From assembly GCA_021307315.1 (NCBI GenBank), contig JAJSPD010000014.1:496001-560000 (forward strand): a stretch of DNA of 64,000 bases, read 5' to 3'. A program made the translations under genes and the position numbers. Below the pieces are notes generated by a model, which did not search any database, had not been told where the DNA came from, and was given only the letters and a program-made list of their open reading frames with translations. This DNA comes from Bisporella sp. PMI_857. Taxonomy: Eukaryota > Ascomycota > Leotiomycetes > Helotiales > Helotiaceae. Below, piece by piece: positions 45,574-57,698 of the stretch. The stretch's first letter is position 1. Each line of letters starts with the position of its first letter.

Positions 45574-46620
45574 GTTCTTGCGTATCAACATACCATACCA
45601 TTGTTTACATGGGCTCAGAATTGAAAGAATTAGACTTATGAGATGTTTTTCATGAATCTACTTGCCTGTGGTTGGGTTTCGCATCTCATGTCTGACACTG
45701 TTTCTCCCTCATATTTGCCTTTTCAGATTGTTTACTGCACATCTGCTTGTTCTAAACGTATTGGAATTTCTTATGGCCGCTGAGGCATTAGAGTGGCCGC
45801 ATCCTCCAAAACCTCAAGTTCATTGCCCCGCTGCGACCAGAGAGGGATGTATTCAAAAAGGGTTTCAGACAAAGTCTAGTCTCCAGCGGCCATGCATAAT
45901 TTATGCTTATGGTGAAGATTGTGTCAATATAGTGCCGCTTCTATTTGTTCATCCTCAGGTAACCTAGCTTTCTTTCCATCAGTGGTTTTAACAGTGGAGC
46001 GGGTATTTGCCATTCTAATGAGACATTTGTGGGGAAGCTCTTCCAAATTCTTGGTATTGTTACTACAATTAGTGATGTCACGACTAGTAGGGCATGCACC
46101 TATTTCTGCTATTGGATCCCCTTGGCCATATCTCTCCTATTCCTCTTAAGCAGCTACTCACCTGTTTCGCATTTGAGTGAGACATGGATAAGAGGAGGCA
46201 TGGGACAAGCTTTGACAGTTCCAGACCCATAACACGGCTCTAACTGGCAGCGGAATTTTTTCTGGCACGATATCTATCAATGTAAAGGCCGGAGAGCAAC
46301 AAGTAACCACCATCTAGCCCATTTCTCGCTTAAAATAGGGTCTGTAAACAATGCGCTGCCAGGAATGCATTCCCACCACGAGTCTCAGTCTCGTTCCGAC
46401 CACATTTCTCCACGTTCTGCCTCAATCCCCAAGCCCTCGATTCAGATACCAGAGGTTCGACCTTGGATCAGCTCCACAATCCCTATGGAGATGAATCCGA
46501 ACGCCACGATGAACCTCCCTTCCAACGCACATCTTATAAAAGCCATCGTTCCCAGCTCTCCATCACACAGCACAGACATCCAAACCACAATCTCGCCATC
46601 CAAACAATAAGCCCACAAAA
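45574..46620. other. Intergenic, promoter of hydrophobin gene
   Basis: No gene supported. The right part is CA/CT-rich and contains a TATA box (listed separately). Confidence 0.55.
46535..46542 (+). promoter_or_regulatory. TATA box of hydrophobin gene
   Basis: TATAAAAG lies 79 bp upstream of the hydrophobin start codon, the expected spacing for a strongly expressed secreted-protein gene. Confidence 0.5.
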
Positions 46621-47279
46621 ATGCGTTTCAGCATCGTCCTCTCACTCTGCCTCGCCGCCCTCGTCTCCGCGGCCCCGGCTCCTGGCGCCGAAGCAGAAGC
46701 AAACGCCAACGCCAACGAAGCGCACCACTTCCCGCCATTCCGCCCTCGGCCCCGCCCATTCTGGCCGCCCTTCCCATTCCCGTTCCCGTTCCCAACAAAC
46801 CCCCCGCCGCCCACCTCCCCCTTCCCACCACCCGTGGCGCCCTCGCCTTCTCCGGCGGTGCCTTTGCCAGTCGTCCCCGCGCCAGTGGTCCCCGCGCCCG
46901 TGGTCCCAAGCCCCGTGTCGATCCCGGCGATACAATCACAGTGCCAGGCCGGAACCCCCCAATGCTGCGGCAGCCTCTCGCGCGCCGACGCCTCGCCGGC
47001 AACTAACCTTTTGAGCCTCCTCGGCGTGGTGCTCAACCCGACCACGCTGGTCGGGGTTACCTGCTCGCCCATCAGTATCCTTGCGAACGGCTCCGGAACC
47101 TGCGCGAAGTCGCCGCTTTGCTGCTCGGGAACCAACGTAAGTCTTGTCTCTCCTTAGTCTTTCCATCGGGGCGGGATGCTTGGTAGAAGGAATGAGAGGC
47201 TAACGACTCGCAGTACTCTGGCTTGGTGGTCGTGGGATGCTCGCCCATCAACATCCTCTCCCCTCCCGCCACGCCCTAG
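46621..47279 (+). CDS. Class I hydrophobin with proline-rich N-terminal extension
   Basis: Exons 46621-47136 and 47214-47279 join in phase to 193 aa. A signal peptide (about 1-18) is followed by an unusual Ala/Asn then Pro/Phe/Val-rich extension of about 85 residues. The last 85 residues hold the eight-cysteine hydrophobin pattern C-X6-CC-X31-C-X12-C-X5-CC-X12-C, which fits class I spacing. The last Cys lies on the second exon (VVVGCSPIN). Hydrophobins self-assemble at air-water interfaces and coat spores and hyphae. The Pro-rich spacer may anchor the protein in the wall; this is inferred. Confidence 0.93.
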
Positions 47280-47900
47280 AAACTGGTCATATCGGCAGGG
47301 CAGTGAGAAGGGATGAGGGGGTGTTGACATCTGTTTGTGGAAGTTGGATGAGATAAAAAGGTGATTGCACAGTTTTGAGTCGCGGAGTTCTTATGTTTTT
47401 TGTGTTGCAAAATTCGGCTTTCGGAGCCCACCAGAGCAGGAACGGGTATGAGATTCGTTACAGCTGCTATTGTTAAACTTAATCCTAAGATTTCATTTCA
47501 CACATGCCTATACGTACCCTCACTTTCCTCTCCATATAATTATAATCGTTCTCTCGCCAGCTTATTAAGGCCATTCTAGATAAATCTAAAAGTTCAGGTA
47601 GAAGGCTGATATATTTTTGCATTATTTACACTACGCTCTGATGCCGTCTTTAGATTAATTCCATCCCGTATAGTACATTTGAGCGCCCAAAACACCTTCG
47701 CTGAAATCAACAAGACAGATGATTTATGTACCGTGCAACAAGCAATATCTGAAAGGGTATAGTGCTGTGCCGTCCTCGAGTTTGACCTTCTTTGTGGTCT
47801 TTCATATCATACAGCGCTTGGTCATGCCTCGGCATTTCCACATTATCCATTACACATTTAGGCTACCCCATAGGGTAGTAAGGAGTTCGAGTCGATAGTT
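47280..47900. other. Convergent intergenic region
   Basis: 3' flanks of the hydrophobin gene and the following gene; AT-rich, no gene seen. Confidence 0.6.
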
Positions 47901-50142
47901 TTAACGAATCCTCTTTCCGTCAACCCATCTTTGTTCGGGGCGTTGATAATACTGATCCTCATAATCGGTTCTCCTCCTACGCTCCTCAAAGGCTGCCTTC
48001 TCTTCCTCGCTCAGCGAGAATGCCTTTTTCAGCCAACCAAAGGCGCTCCGCTTCTTCTTGACCTTTTGGCCATTCTCGGTTTTCATTGTCATGTCACTCA
48101 TGATGCTCATACCCATTCGGCTATGCATCTGATTTCTCTCCAGTTCCGCTCTAGCGGCATTATACTGCTCACGAAGACCAAGTTGACTCGGCGTATGGCT
48201 GTGCGATGAAAACTGCAGTCGAGACTTATTATTGCCTGACCCGCCTGACCCGTTAGACCTGTTAGAAAGATTAGAGTTTTCGCGGATATGATTATGGTGG
48301 TATGGGGCAGCTGTCCAAGGGCGCTGCAGTGGAGAATTGGGAGATGCCTGGACAGGGCGGAAGAACTGTTTGTCGGAGTGCGGACTAGGTACTGGGAAGT
48401 CATATAAGATTGGCGGAGTTGGTATACGTGGACTAGCATTTCCAGACATTGCAGTAGTAGATGGGGCAGGTGGAGAAAGTGGCTTGTCAAGATCAGAACA
48501 GTAGGCAGAATCCATCCCACGAGATGGCGGCGTATATAGCGCAGCCTCTTGCTCACGTGGGTTTCTCACCGCTATTACAGTACGTTCGCGTAATAGATTT
48601 GGCGTCGACATTTCCTTTCTAAGCTGAGGTTTGCCAGACGGGCGGGGCTGGGGGCTTCTAAGACTTCGAGGGCTCTGTGGTCCATCACTGACTCCTATTG
48701 GTGGAGGTGGTTTGAGATCTGTCAGCGTTTTTAGAGCGGGCTCTGTGCTGCTGCGTTTCAAGGAGAATCTTTGACGCAGTGAGGAGCGTGGTTTGACTTC
48801 TGGTATAGCTTCTTGTTCAACAGGCTTTTGAGTAGGTTGTGGGGATGGAACTGGTGTATATGTGCGTGGAGCAAGAATATAATCTGGCTCAGTTTCTGGT
48901 ACTGGTGAAGGAGATTTCCGCTGCTCAGGCTCCGGTGTTCGCTCACGGTCTTGGACCATTTGGAAAGCAGGAAGGGTGGCACTGATCGCAGGTGTAATGA
49001 TATTCCGATCTGATGGAAGGTTCTTTGACATTGATCGCCGCATCTCTTTGGATACTGTTGGAGGTGATGAAGTTGGTGAATGGATCGAGGATTTGTTGGA
49101 CGATTTAGTAATCGAAGGCTTTGGAGAATGCATGCTAAACTGTGCGTTGTAAGTCAAAAGCCATCAATATTTGTGTGCTTGAGGAACGTACTCTTGTCTT
49201 ACGACTGATCTCTCCAGCTCTTCGATCCATTTCGGCGACAATAGAACCTAGTTGTACCAGTGCTACTCCAAGGTTGTTGCCTTTCGTCTGTAATGAGACA
49301 TATGCCTTGTGCCACCCCTCGACATTCCCTTTCATAGCATCATAAACCTTTTCCATATCCGGCCGGTCGTATCTCCAATAAGATGTTTCTCGTTCTTTGG
49401 CCAGATATTTTGTAAACTCTTTGCAAGCACTAAGACCTTGTTCAACATCCTTTAAGGAGTCCTTCATGGCAGCTGCAGTCCTCTGGATCACATGTTCGAT
49501 CTTCTCGTTACCTTCCACAATCTGTAGTCGGAATGAGCGATCTTCCAACATGGCATCAAATATAACAATATTCTCTAATGGCAGCTTGAGGAAGCTTAAC
49601 CGCTCGTCAATGTCAGCCTGAGCCAGATCGAAGTCTTCCAGTGTGGTTTCCAGGAATTCATCCACCTCATCCACATGCCCTTGTAAAATGTTCATAACCT
49701 GTTCGTCATCCTTTGCAATTCCGTTCAACAACAAGTATATACCGAACGAGATTTGTGCCATTAACTTCCAGAGCTCGTGGTATTTCTGACCTGGCTTCCG
49801 CCGCCATCGTGCAGCATGTGTAGGTTCTGATACATCTTGGTCGAGAAGGATCTGTCGTCGAACTGGTGCACTGTGTTTTTTCTTCTTGGGCGGCGGCGTC
49901 AAATTTTCGTTGGCTTCCTGCATGGACTCCGCAAAGGCATCTTGCATCGATGGGATAGGATGTTGCGGGACGTTGGTTCGAACCTCCTTCATGGTGTCGT
50001 CTGCAGCCGATCCACGGGTCATCGAGCTTTGGCTCGACTCGACTCCGGGCTCGAATATTATCGGCAGGTCAGATCTTTGCTCTGATGCAGAGTAGAAGGA
50101 CTCAGGAGAATCAAAATCGAGACCGTGCAAGAAGCTCGCCAT
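47901..50142 (-). CDS. Large hypothetical protein with helical (BAR-like) domain and disordered tail
   Basis: Exons (minus) 50142-49192 and 49139-47901 join in phase (GTACGT donor, CACAG acceptor) to 729 aa. After a disordered start, residues of about 115-315 form a long, highly helical region (for example QADIDERLSFLKLPLENIV and AMLEDRSFRLQIVEGNEKIEHVIQRTAAAM). The pattern resembles fungal coiled-coil or BAR-type membrane-associated domains. The C-terminal half is Ser/Pro/Arg-rich with many SP/TP sites, and ends in a basic helix (KVKKKRSAFGWLKKAFSLSEEEKAAFEERRRR). This family is conserved in filamentous ascomycetes as far as I recall, but has no assigned function. The BAR comparison is only by feel. 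Confidence 0.75.
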
Positions 50143-51580
50143 GTTGACAGTGCACGATGTGGAGCCAGTCAGTCCTACGGAGGAATAATTAGCCAGATAG
50201 GGTTTGGATTCTTCGCATTGGTGCCTCTGTTTTTAGCTGCTCGAAGAGGGGATAGGACTCGCACGATTAGATCCAGCTTCGGCTTCGACTCCAGAAGGGA
50301 TCTTGGGTTGGCGGGCCCGTGTTGGCTTCAGAACCCACTGCCCAGTCGTTGTAACGTTTGTGCGAGGCGGCTGATGGGCAGCGAAGGCCGTATCTGAACC
50401 TTTTACCACAGGCCCTTACCACATGCGGTTCGTCCGTTCTTGTTTCCTCGCACGCTGGGCGGAAAGAGTTCAGTGCGGGCGTTGTGATCGACCAGGGGAG
50501 CCTGTAAGAGGGAGAGGAGCCCCAACCCAAATGCAGGAGTGCGGTGGTTCGATTGTTTCGAGGTAAAACCTTTTTTTCGGATTTTGAGGATACGAGAAAC
50601 GATGATCAGTCTAAAAACTCAGAAGCAGGGAAAGAGGATGGTTTGATGCTGACCGTCGAGTCAGAGAGTATTCAGCTCTGGCACCAACAAGAAAGAATCT
50701 CCTCGAAATGAGCATAGTGCGCTGTATTGTCTGCATATTCCGTACCTATGCGGATACGTGGATCAGAATCGATAAAATATCATTGCGGTTAGACTGGCGG
50801 CTAGGAAGACTAGGATTGGAGCTTAGCCTCAGGGGTAGGCCAGCAGACAGGCCCTGTAGGTTTATCACCAGAAGGCAGCCAATTACCGCTGCAAGCCACC
50901 CAGCAAAACTTTCAAGATCTGGACCACTATTGATTCCCCAGATTCTCCTAATGTCGGCTAGAAATTATATTTGGAATGAAAAGGCTATCAGATGCTCGGA
51001 GGGAAAAGGGGAGGAAAAGAGGCAAACTTTGAAAATAATTCAATTGGAAGGCATTTAATGTAGTGTTCTAGGGTCATCATTTGTTGGCAGGTAGGGAGAA
51101 AAAAAAAGGAGAAATCCTATCCATTCCAGTTGATGCCCATGCCACCCACCATCGGGAGAAGCTCGGACCGGGAAAAGCCTTTGCAAGTATGGAAGCTGGT
51201 ACATCTCTCCATATAACCATAATTTAGGTATTCAGTCGCCATGGGACTTCTGATGTGACCATCGCAATCCTCTGAACCCGATGAAAGGATCAACAGTTCC
51301 CCCAAAACGTGTGAAAAACGTGCCTGTGGGTGTTGTCGGAAGAATACACTTCCCGGTCTATCTTCTGAAAAGTTTCAAAAAATGCATCCTTGGGGCAAGG
51401 AATCTGCATCATAAGACGGCTATACCGTCCTTACTTCCCTCCAAGCGCAGAGCTCTCAAGCCGCTTGCCATTCTCTCTTTTTCTTCAGTTGGTAATGGTG
51501 TGTGGATAAGGACTTGTCATTGGCAAAGACGTCAACTTCAGAATTTGAGAGGTTAGAATTCATGATGTTGCTCTTCCTTC

Positions 51581-51610
51581 GCGGCACATTGAGGCACATT
51601 AAGGCACATT
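51581..51610. repeat. Three tandem 10-bp repeats ending GGCACATT
   Basis: Three adjacent 10-mers all end in GGCACATT (the first two bases vary). A small tandem duplication, function unknown. Confidence 0.6.
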
Positions 51611-52309
51611 TGAATGTGATGAAGACCGCCCAGCATATCCATCCTAACCTTCGCAGGTCGCTCCAATTGTGTCCGATTGTCTCGAATCGAGCACTCGAAG
51701 TAGACCCTAAGCGATATTAGCTGAGTTCATACTCCAGTAAGCTTACCAGGGGAAACGATGGTCAATCAGATATCATCATGGAATGGACCATATCTGCATT
51801 GAGATTGCAGGAAAGACTTGGAGTCCATTGTCTCAACAATCCTGAGTCCGTCATTGAAGCCTCCTATCCGATCGCAATTCTTGCCTTTCTTCATTCGGAG
51901 AAAGCTCTATGTGCGATGCCAGTTGTAACGATCACTTCCGCCCACTGACGTGTTCGAGCGCCTTGTATGGAAGGAATTGTGGACGGTCTAGCCCAATACA
52001 AATATGCTCCCTGACTACCAGCAGAGCCTTATAGAGAGCACGTTTTGAAAAATCAAAAACAAAAAAGGGTGCATGAATTCGTTGGATGAGTGATGACGAA
52101 TAACCGTTTCTTAAGTATGCTTTTTCAGGAATTAATATGCCGCGACGGTGGGGGACAGTGGTGAAGGGTAAAGCTTGTCTTGCCATGTGGGCTGGGTTGG
52201 GATTCCTGGTGACGGTCCGGTACGTACTGTACTTAAGTAGCCCACTGTACAAAAGTAGAAATCAACGCTAAAACATTACCCCCTGAACACCCCTATACCC
52301 ATCCCACTA

Positions 52310-52327
52310 CTGTACAGTACTGTACAG
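52310..52327. repeat. Perfect 18-bp palindrome built from TGTAC
   Basis: CTGTACAGTACTGTACAG equals its own reverse complement. Two more ACTGTAC copies lie 70-100 bp to the left (52227 and 52243). It could be a dimeric protein-binding site in the upstream region of the FAR-17a-like gene. Confidence 0.6.
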
Positions 52328-52836
52328 AGCCTAATACCTTGTAGCCGTTCAACTGCCTAACCTTTCAAACGAACATCAACAATGAAACTTCAAGTGCTGT
52401 TCCCTCAAGAAAAGTGATTTATCATGTCAACAGCCTTTCATATAGCGAGTTAGTTCTAGCGAGTGTGATCTGCCGCCATCTGAGCTGATGCAAAGTGTAA
52501 TCGTATCTTCAGACAGAATCCAGTTTCGCACACACTCCAAAACTCTAAATACCATGCCGGTACTTGGCCCTGTTGGCACGAAATCTTGGAAACAATGCTT
52601 TTTTTCAAGGATACCCTGCATCTGGCTGCATATATTCATCTCTGAGACTGACAATATCCATTTTTCCTAGACCACTTCCCAACTCACAACCGCACCTTCG
52701 TTTGACCAAAACTCTATTTAATGCTTGACCAGAATATCTAGCTAGCGCTCCAGATCGTCTAGTTTTGCAGAGCGTTCGAAAAACACGGCTGAAAGTCTGC
52801 ATCAGACAGGGACGGACAGAAGTTGTGGTGGTGAAG

Positions 52837-53768
52837 ATGGCCAAGTCAAAACTCCAATTCCTCAAGTTTGGGACCGATATCTGGGATCCTTCCCATAGAT
52901 TCGAGACCTCGTGGCTGTTACCACCTTGGGTGTTATTCGGCATTCGAGCACTCATTGTAACCATTCCTATATCTTCTTGCGGACATCATACACTAACAGT
53001 TTAAAGTCCCTCTATGGCTTCACAGTCCTGCTCTTTAATATCTTCTGGAATATTGCGAGACACGACACGCCCGCAGCCCAGCTCTCTTTCTCCTACTTCA
53101 CCGTGCTCACGTACTGGGGCATATCCTTCTACTTTGCTGCGTCTGCCATCCACACCTTCACCTACGCGCGACATGGTGGTACTCCATTCCTCAACCGCTT
53201 CCCTCGACCTCTCCAAGCACTGCACTACCTCTTTTATACCACCATAACTACCTATCCTATTCTTGTAACGATTGTCTTCTGGGCGGTTCTCGCAAGCGAC
53301 GCAACACTCACCACGACCTTCAGTATATGGTCCAACACCTCGCAACACGCCCTCAATTCCGTGTTCGCGCTCTTCGAAATCTCCTTCACACGCATCAGCC
53401 CACCACCTTGGATCCACCTCCCCTGGCTGATCCTTATACTGGCCTCCTACCTCGGGCTCGCATATCTCACACACTACACAAAAGACGTTTACGTGTACCG
53501 CTTCCTAAACTCCTCGCCAAAGATACTAGACTCCAACGGAGACAACATCGGAGGTGTGGGCGTCTATTGTGCGGCATACATCCTAGGCATCGCGATCGGG
53601 ATATGCATACTCTTCATATTAGTCAAATACCTCATCACATTGAGGAAATGGGTGACAGAGAAGAAGATGGAGAGGTTGGGGAAGTTCTATGGAGGGAGGA
53701 AAATGGGACAGGGAGACACGGAGTTGGAGGAGATAAGAGCGTGGGAAAAGCAGCCCGGGGAGGCTTAG
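52837..53768 (+). CDS. FAR-17a/AIG1-like multi-pass membrane protein
   Basis: Exons 52837-52956 and 53007-53768 join in phase to 293 aa. The acceptor is TTTAAAG at 53006, giving the conserved LLPPWVLFGIRALISLYGF; the earlier CTAACAG would break the frame. About six membrane segments follow, with the family blocks SFSYFTVLTYWGISFYF and HYLFYTTITTYPILVTIVFW. The human relatives (AIG1, ADTRP) hydrolyse fatty-acid esters of hydroxy fatty acids, using a Thr and a His in membrane segments. Whether fungal members share this is unknown. The C-terminus is a cytosolic basic/acidic helix. Confidence 0.85.
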
Positions 53769-54321
53769 ATATCACCTGTATACTAATTGAGTTTTTAGCC
53801 AGGAGTTGAAAAAGGAGCATGTTGACGAATCATACATAACGACTAATCATAATGAATTAATGGCAAAAATTTGTTACACATGTTCTAGTCTTGTACATTC
53901 TATCAAAAGCAAATGGAGGGCTGTGAGCACTACGTTGTTGCTTTGAGCTCGTGACAAGCGTAGTGCTTTAAAAGTTAGATTACATATACTATGCTACAAA
54001 CTGTACATAGTAAATTATCATCCACACCGGTGGCCAAAACTCAAACTATGCGCCTTGGAGACATTTTTACGTGATTATCCCAGTGATATATCACCTAATA
54101 AATAAGTAATTGTAGATGGCCGCGGAACCTCAAGTCTAGAATCATAATGTGAAAGGATCCAAGAAGTGGCTCGAGAGCTGCCATGTCATGGCCGAGTATG
54201 AGTCGCCTAGTAGGGAATGAGGTATGCTCTAGTTAAAATGATAATGCACTGTGAATATCATCAATCGACGGGGGAAGATGTCTTCCTTCGCCAGTCAATG
54301 AGGTCAGCTACGCAGGACCTT
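53769..54321. other. Convergent intergenic region
   Basis: 3' flanks of the FAR-17a-like and HNH-APH genes; AT-rich, no gene seen. Confidence 0.6.
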
Positions 54322-56332
54322 TCATATATAATCGCCCTCTTCCCAGCTCCTCTTCTCGACCTCAAACTCCTTTGAAAGGTCCCCAAACGCCTTGAAGATA
54401 TCGTGCATGAAGTCGCGCCAGCGCTGGGGGTACCTGAACCCTTCAAACAGCGCCTTAGTATAGTCCCAATATTCAGGGAAGTATCCGGAATTCTCCCAGT
54501 CTACGATCCCCGTCACCGTCCAGCCGTGCGTCCCATCCGGCCGGGCGACGCGGTCAAGCAAGATATTCCGGGAATTCAGATCCGCGTGCGTGAATACGAT
54601 CTTGTGTCCTCTGCGGCTTGGCTCATCCGGGTTTCGCAGGACCTGGCTGAAGGCAGCCTCGTCCACGAAAGGCCCTACGGGGTTCGCATCGCGGATGCGA
54701 GGATCTCTGCACGCTTCGCCCAAGGTGTTGCAGATGGCATATTCTGGGCTGACGGCCTTGGGGATGGCTCGTATTTGGGTCAGGTAGTCCTGCATCTGAG
54801 TAACGAACTCAGCGCCGTTCTTGTCTGACAGCATCTCCTGACAGCGTGAAAGAGGTATGCCTGGAACACGGGACGTGAGCAGGTATGCGTCGTGGGAGTA
54901 ATGTGAGTCATCTAATTCTGTTGGTATAATTACCAAGTCAAGTGGCTCAGGGACCGGCACCGAAGTATACCTGCGGACCATTTGCAAAGCGTTAAATTCG
55001 TTGCGAAATCCGTCGGGATCTCCTAGATACTTTAAGTATAGCCCGAAAGGTAGTCTCTGGACGGGCTCGAAAACGTTCGGCCTCCCATAAAGACGATGCC
55101 CTATCTTTCGCAACACCTTATAAGCGGCTACTCTGATCCTACGCGGAACGACGAGCCAGACTGCGAGGCAAATATTCTTCAATAGGCCAGTAAAAGAGAA
55201 CAGGCTCTTTTGGCCAGGCTTGGCATTTGTTGTTGAATGTTTTGTGAGATCTATCGACGGAGATGGTCGAATTTCCGAGGCAATTTGCTTTGCAATTTCA
55301 AGCCACCGCCTGCTTGGTGAAAGTCGAGCATGAGTCCCTATGAAACGTGGATCCACCTTCTCGATATTGAGTCGAGAGTGGTCACCTAATAGCGGATAAG
55401 AACCATCAAGATCGAGCGTATCCAGCGTTCCAATGTCAATGTGATTCACCCTAAACTATTTCAAGGCATCAGCAAGAGTAACAATTGGGAGTGCTGCTGT
55501 AGTGCATCGGTCACAACCCACCTCAACCATGGATGGTTGCAATCTGTCTAGCTTCACAATCCCTTGTGCAAAGGCCTGGGCGGCTGATTTACGAACAAGC
55601 CAGTGGTTACGGTAAGGGCTCATGTCCTCCGGTCTCTGAGCATAGGCAAGCCACCAGTCGCGATAGGAGTGTGTAAAGAAAGCACCGAGCATGTTGAAGA
55701 TTCGGGGCTTTAAGTACAGGCGTCAGTTTCTCGTTGCATCGTGATCACCTTAGACGCAATGAACATACTTCATCTTCGATCCAGCCGCACGGAACAGGAA
55801 GAATAGGAGCAACTACGAGCGGATCCCAGAAACGGCCGGCTTTACCAGTAATGCAGCACTTGCCGCCATCACGTTTGGCGATGGCAGCCTGCGTGGCGGC
55901 ATCGGGAATTGGCGGAGGAGAGCCGCATTTTGTAACTAAGCATCTATTAAAATCATCAGGATAGAAGGGGACACGATGTGTAGGAGACATACTCCCCTCA
56001 ACAAGATAGCTCCAATCAGACACAAACGAAAGAAGATCAACTTCTTGGTTGCGACCAGATCGACATGTTTTTAGTACATACTCAGCAGCCAGTCGAGGGT
56101 TGAGGGCTTCGATGACAAAGGATGAAAGCAGTGGGCTAGAAGGGTGAGGAAGCCTGGCCGCCTCAATGAGCGACAGAGCCTCTTTCACCTTGTCATCATT
56201 AAAAATCGAAGTCATGTTAAGCCTTGAGCGGTAATATGATAAAGACGGACCGGAGAAATTGGTTAAAGGGAGATGGAATAGACCCAGGTCTTTGTTGTCT
56301 TGGTTGTTTGTTCGGTTAGAATGGCTCCCCAC
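54322..56332 (-). CDS. HNH nuclease-like / aminoglycoside phosphotransferase (APH) fusion protein
   Basis: Exons (minus) 56332-55769, 55707-55522 and 55455-54322 join in phase to 627 aa. The N-terminal 190 residues hold an HNH-like block (RDGGKCCITGKAGRFWDPLVVAPILPVP); a clear catalytic His-Asn pair is not obvious, so it may be inactive. The middle (about 190-290) has the family-specific SYRDWWLAYA and DGSYPLLGDHSR blocks. The C-terminal APH kinase has the Brenner motif HADLNSRN (H540, D542) and the metal-binding DWEN (D569). Looked at singly the three open frames seem to be separate genes, but splice sites and known fungal proteins with this order unite them. Substrate unknown; APH folds phosphorylate small molecules or proteins. 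Confidence 0.82.
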
Positions 56333-57698
56333 AACACTACTTAACCGCTCGCCATGCTTAACAGCCTCCTAGAATATGCCACACGAAACCTTAAAAAGAA
56401 TCGAAAGATTATAGTATACTCCAATAATTATAAGAATGTAATGCTCTGCGCAACGACCACATTCTAAGATTGCCAGCCAGTGTTGGCTACTTACAAGAAA
56501 AATTCCCCAGTATATTTCTTCCTTAACAATCTTGGCATTGTAGGCTCAATTGAACAAGCGTGCTTCGCAGCTGTCTCATACTTGCCACATCGAGCAAACT
56601 CTCAGGAACCCGGGGTTCATCATGAGTTGGTATGGTTGTGGAGCAGTCCAGGCCGAACGATTGATTCTAGCCTATGCTATCCATCCGAAATGGAAGTCGA
56701 CTCATCTGGATGCTATACATCGTCTAGAATGTATGGATCGTGAACGCGCATTGATTTATCTGAAGTAGATAGGGTGTAGTTTAGTACTGATCAGATGTTA
56801 CTAAGCTTAGGAACTGGTGAAGGGGACACAAGTCTGAGCGCATGGTGTACGTAATTATTGTGTTCCTTAGTTATGTTTTGATTTTGTCTATATATAGAGA
56901 TATAAGCTCGTAAAATAGTATTATATCCTTATGAGCTCAAGCTAATAAAATAACATCTGTTAAAGTTTTATTAAGCTCTGATTGATAAAGCTAAGGACAT
57001 TTATGAAAGGAAGATAATACTTGTAGCAGTGGCTCACTCTAGCCTCCAAAACACAAGCACCTGATAAATAAACAGCAAGTTTTAGAATCCCAATTAAGAA
57101 CCTATTACGACTCTAGCTAGTGTTATATGGTCACAGCATGTAAAGAGTGCTCCGGGCATGTGAAAAGGGAAAACTGCAATTTTGCATATCGTTATTTAAG
57201 GATCGTGTCCAGGTGTCTCCAAATATTAATATAATACTATAAGCAGGCTGAAAAAGATTATTAATAAACCGCGCTAGGTAGATAAAAAAAAGATTGATAT
57301 CATGCAAAGCCAACTATGCCCATAACATGCGTAATATGGAAGTCACGAAATAAATATCACATGCAGCTTTGAGCTATGTTTGTAACATTTCTTCTATTAA
57401 AAGTGCTTAAAGTTCTTGTTAATCCTAGTAACTTAAATATATATACGATTCTCGATTTTGCTATATGGTAGAATACAATGGTTTGTTTAAGCAGCTGACA
57501 AATGGAAGTATAAGTTGAAAGGAGATAAGGGTATGATAAGTGAATGCCACTTAAAGATGGAATAGCTGGAAATTTTGTAAAGACAAAAGGTATATATGAT
57601 GTGAAAGGTGCTCCTGTACGCATAATATATATAACTACGTTAATAGTGCCATTAGCACAACTTCCTGACGTAACAACCTCATTGTACCATTCTATAGT
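56333..57698. other. AT-rich intergenic region
   Basis: 1.4 kb rich in A and T with many short TA runs. No supported coding region and no recognisable transposon remnant. Confidence 0.5.

Larger units (their letters stand above)
50143..52836. other. 2.7-kb intergenic region
   Basis: No supported gene. Two sequence oddities lie here: three tandem 10-mers at 51581-51610 and a perfect 18-bp palindrome at 52310-52327. Both have separate entries. Confidence 0.5.

Noticed and set aside
46563..47135. 190-aa glycine-rich open frame antisense to the hydrophobin
   Set aside because: It mirrors the proline-rich coding strand; low-complexity shadow without family features.
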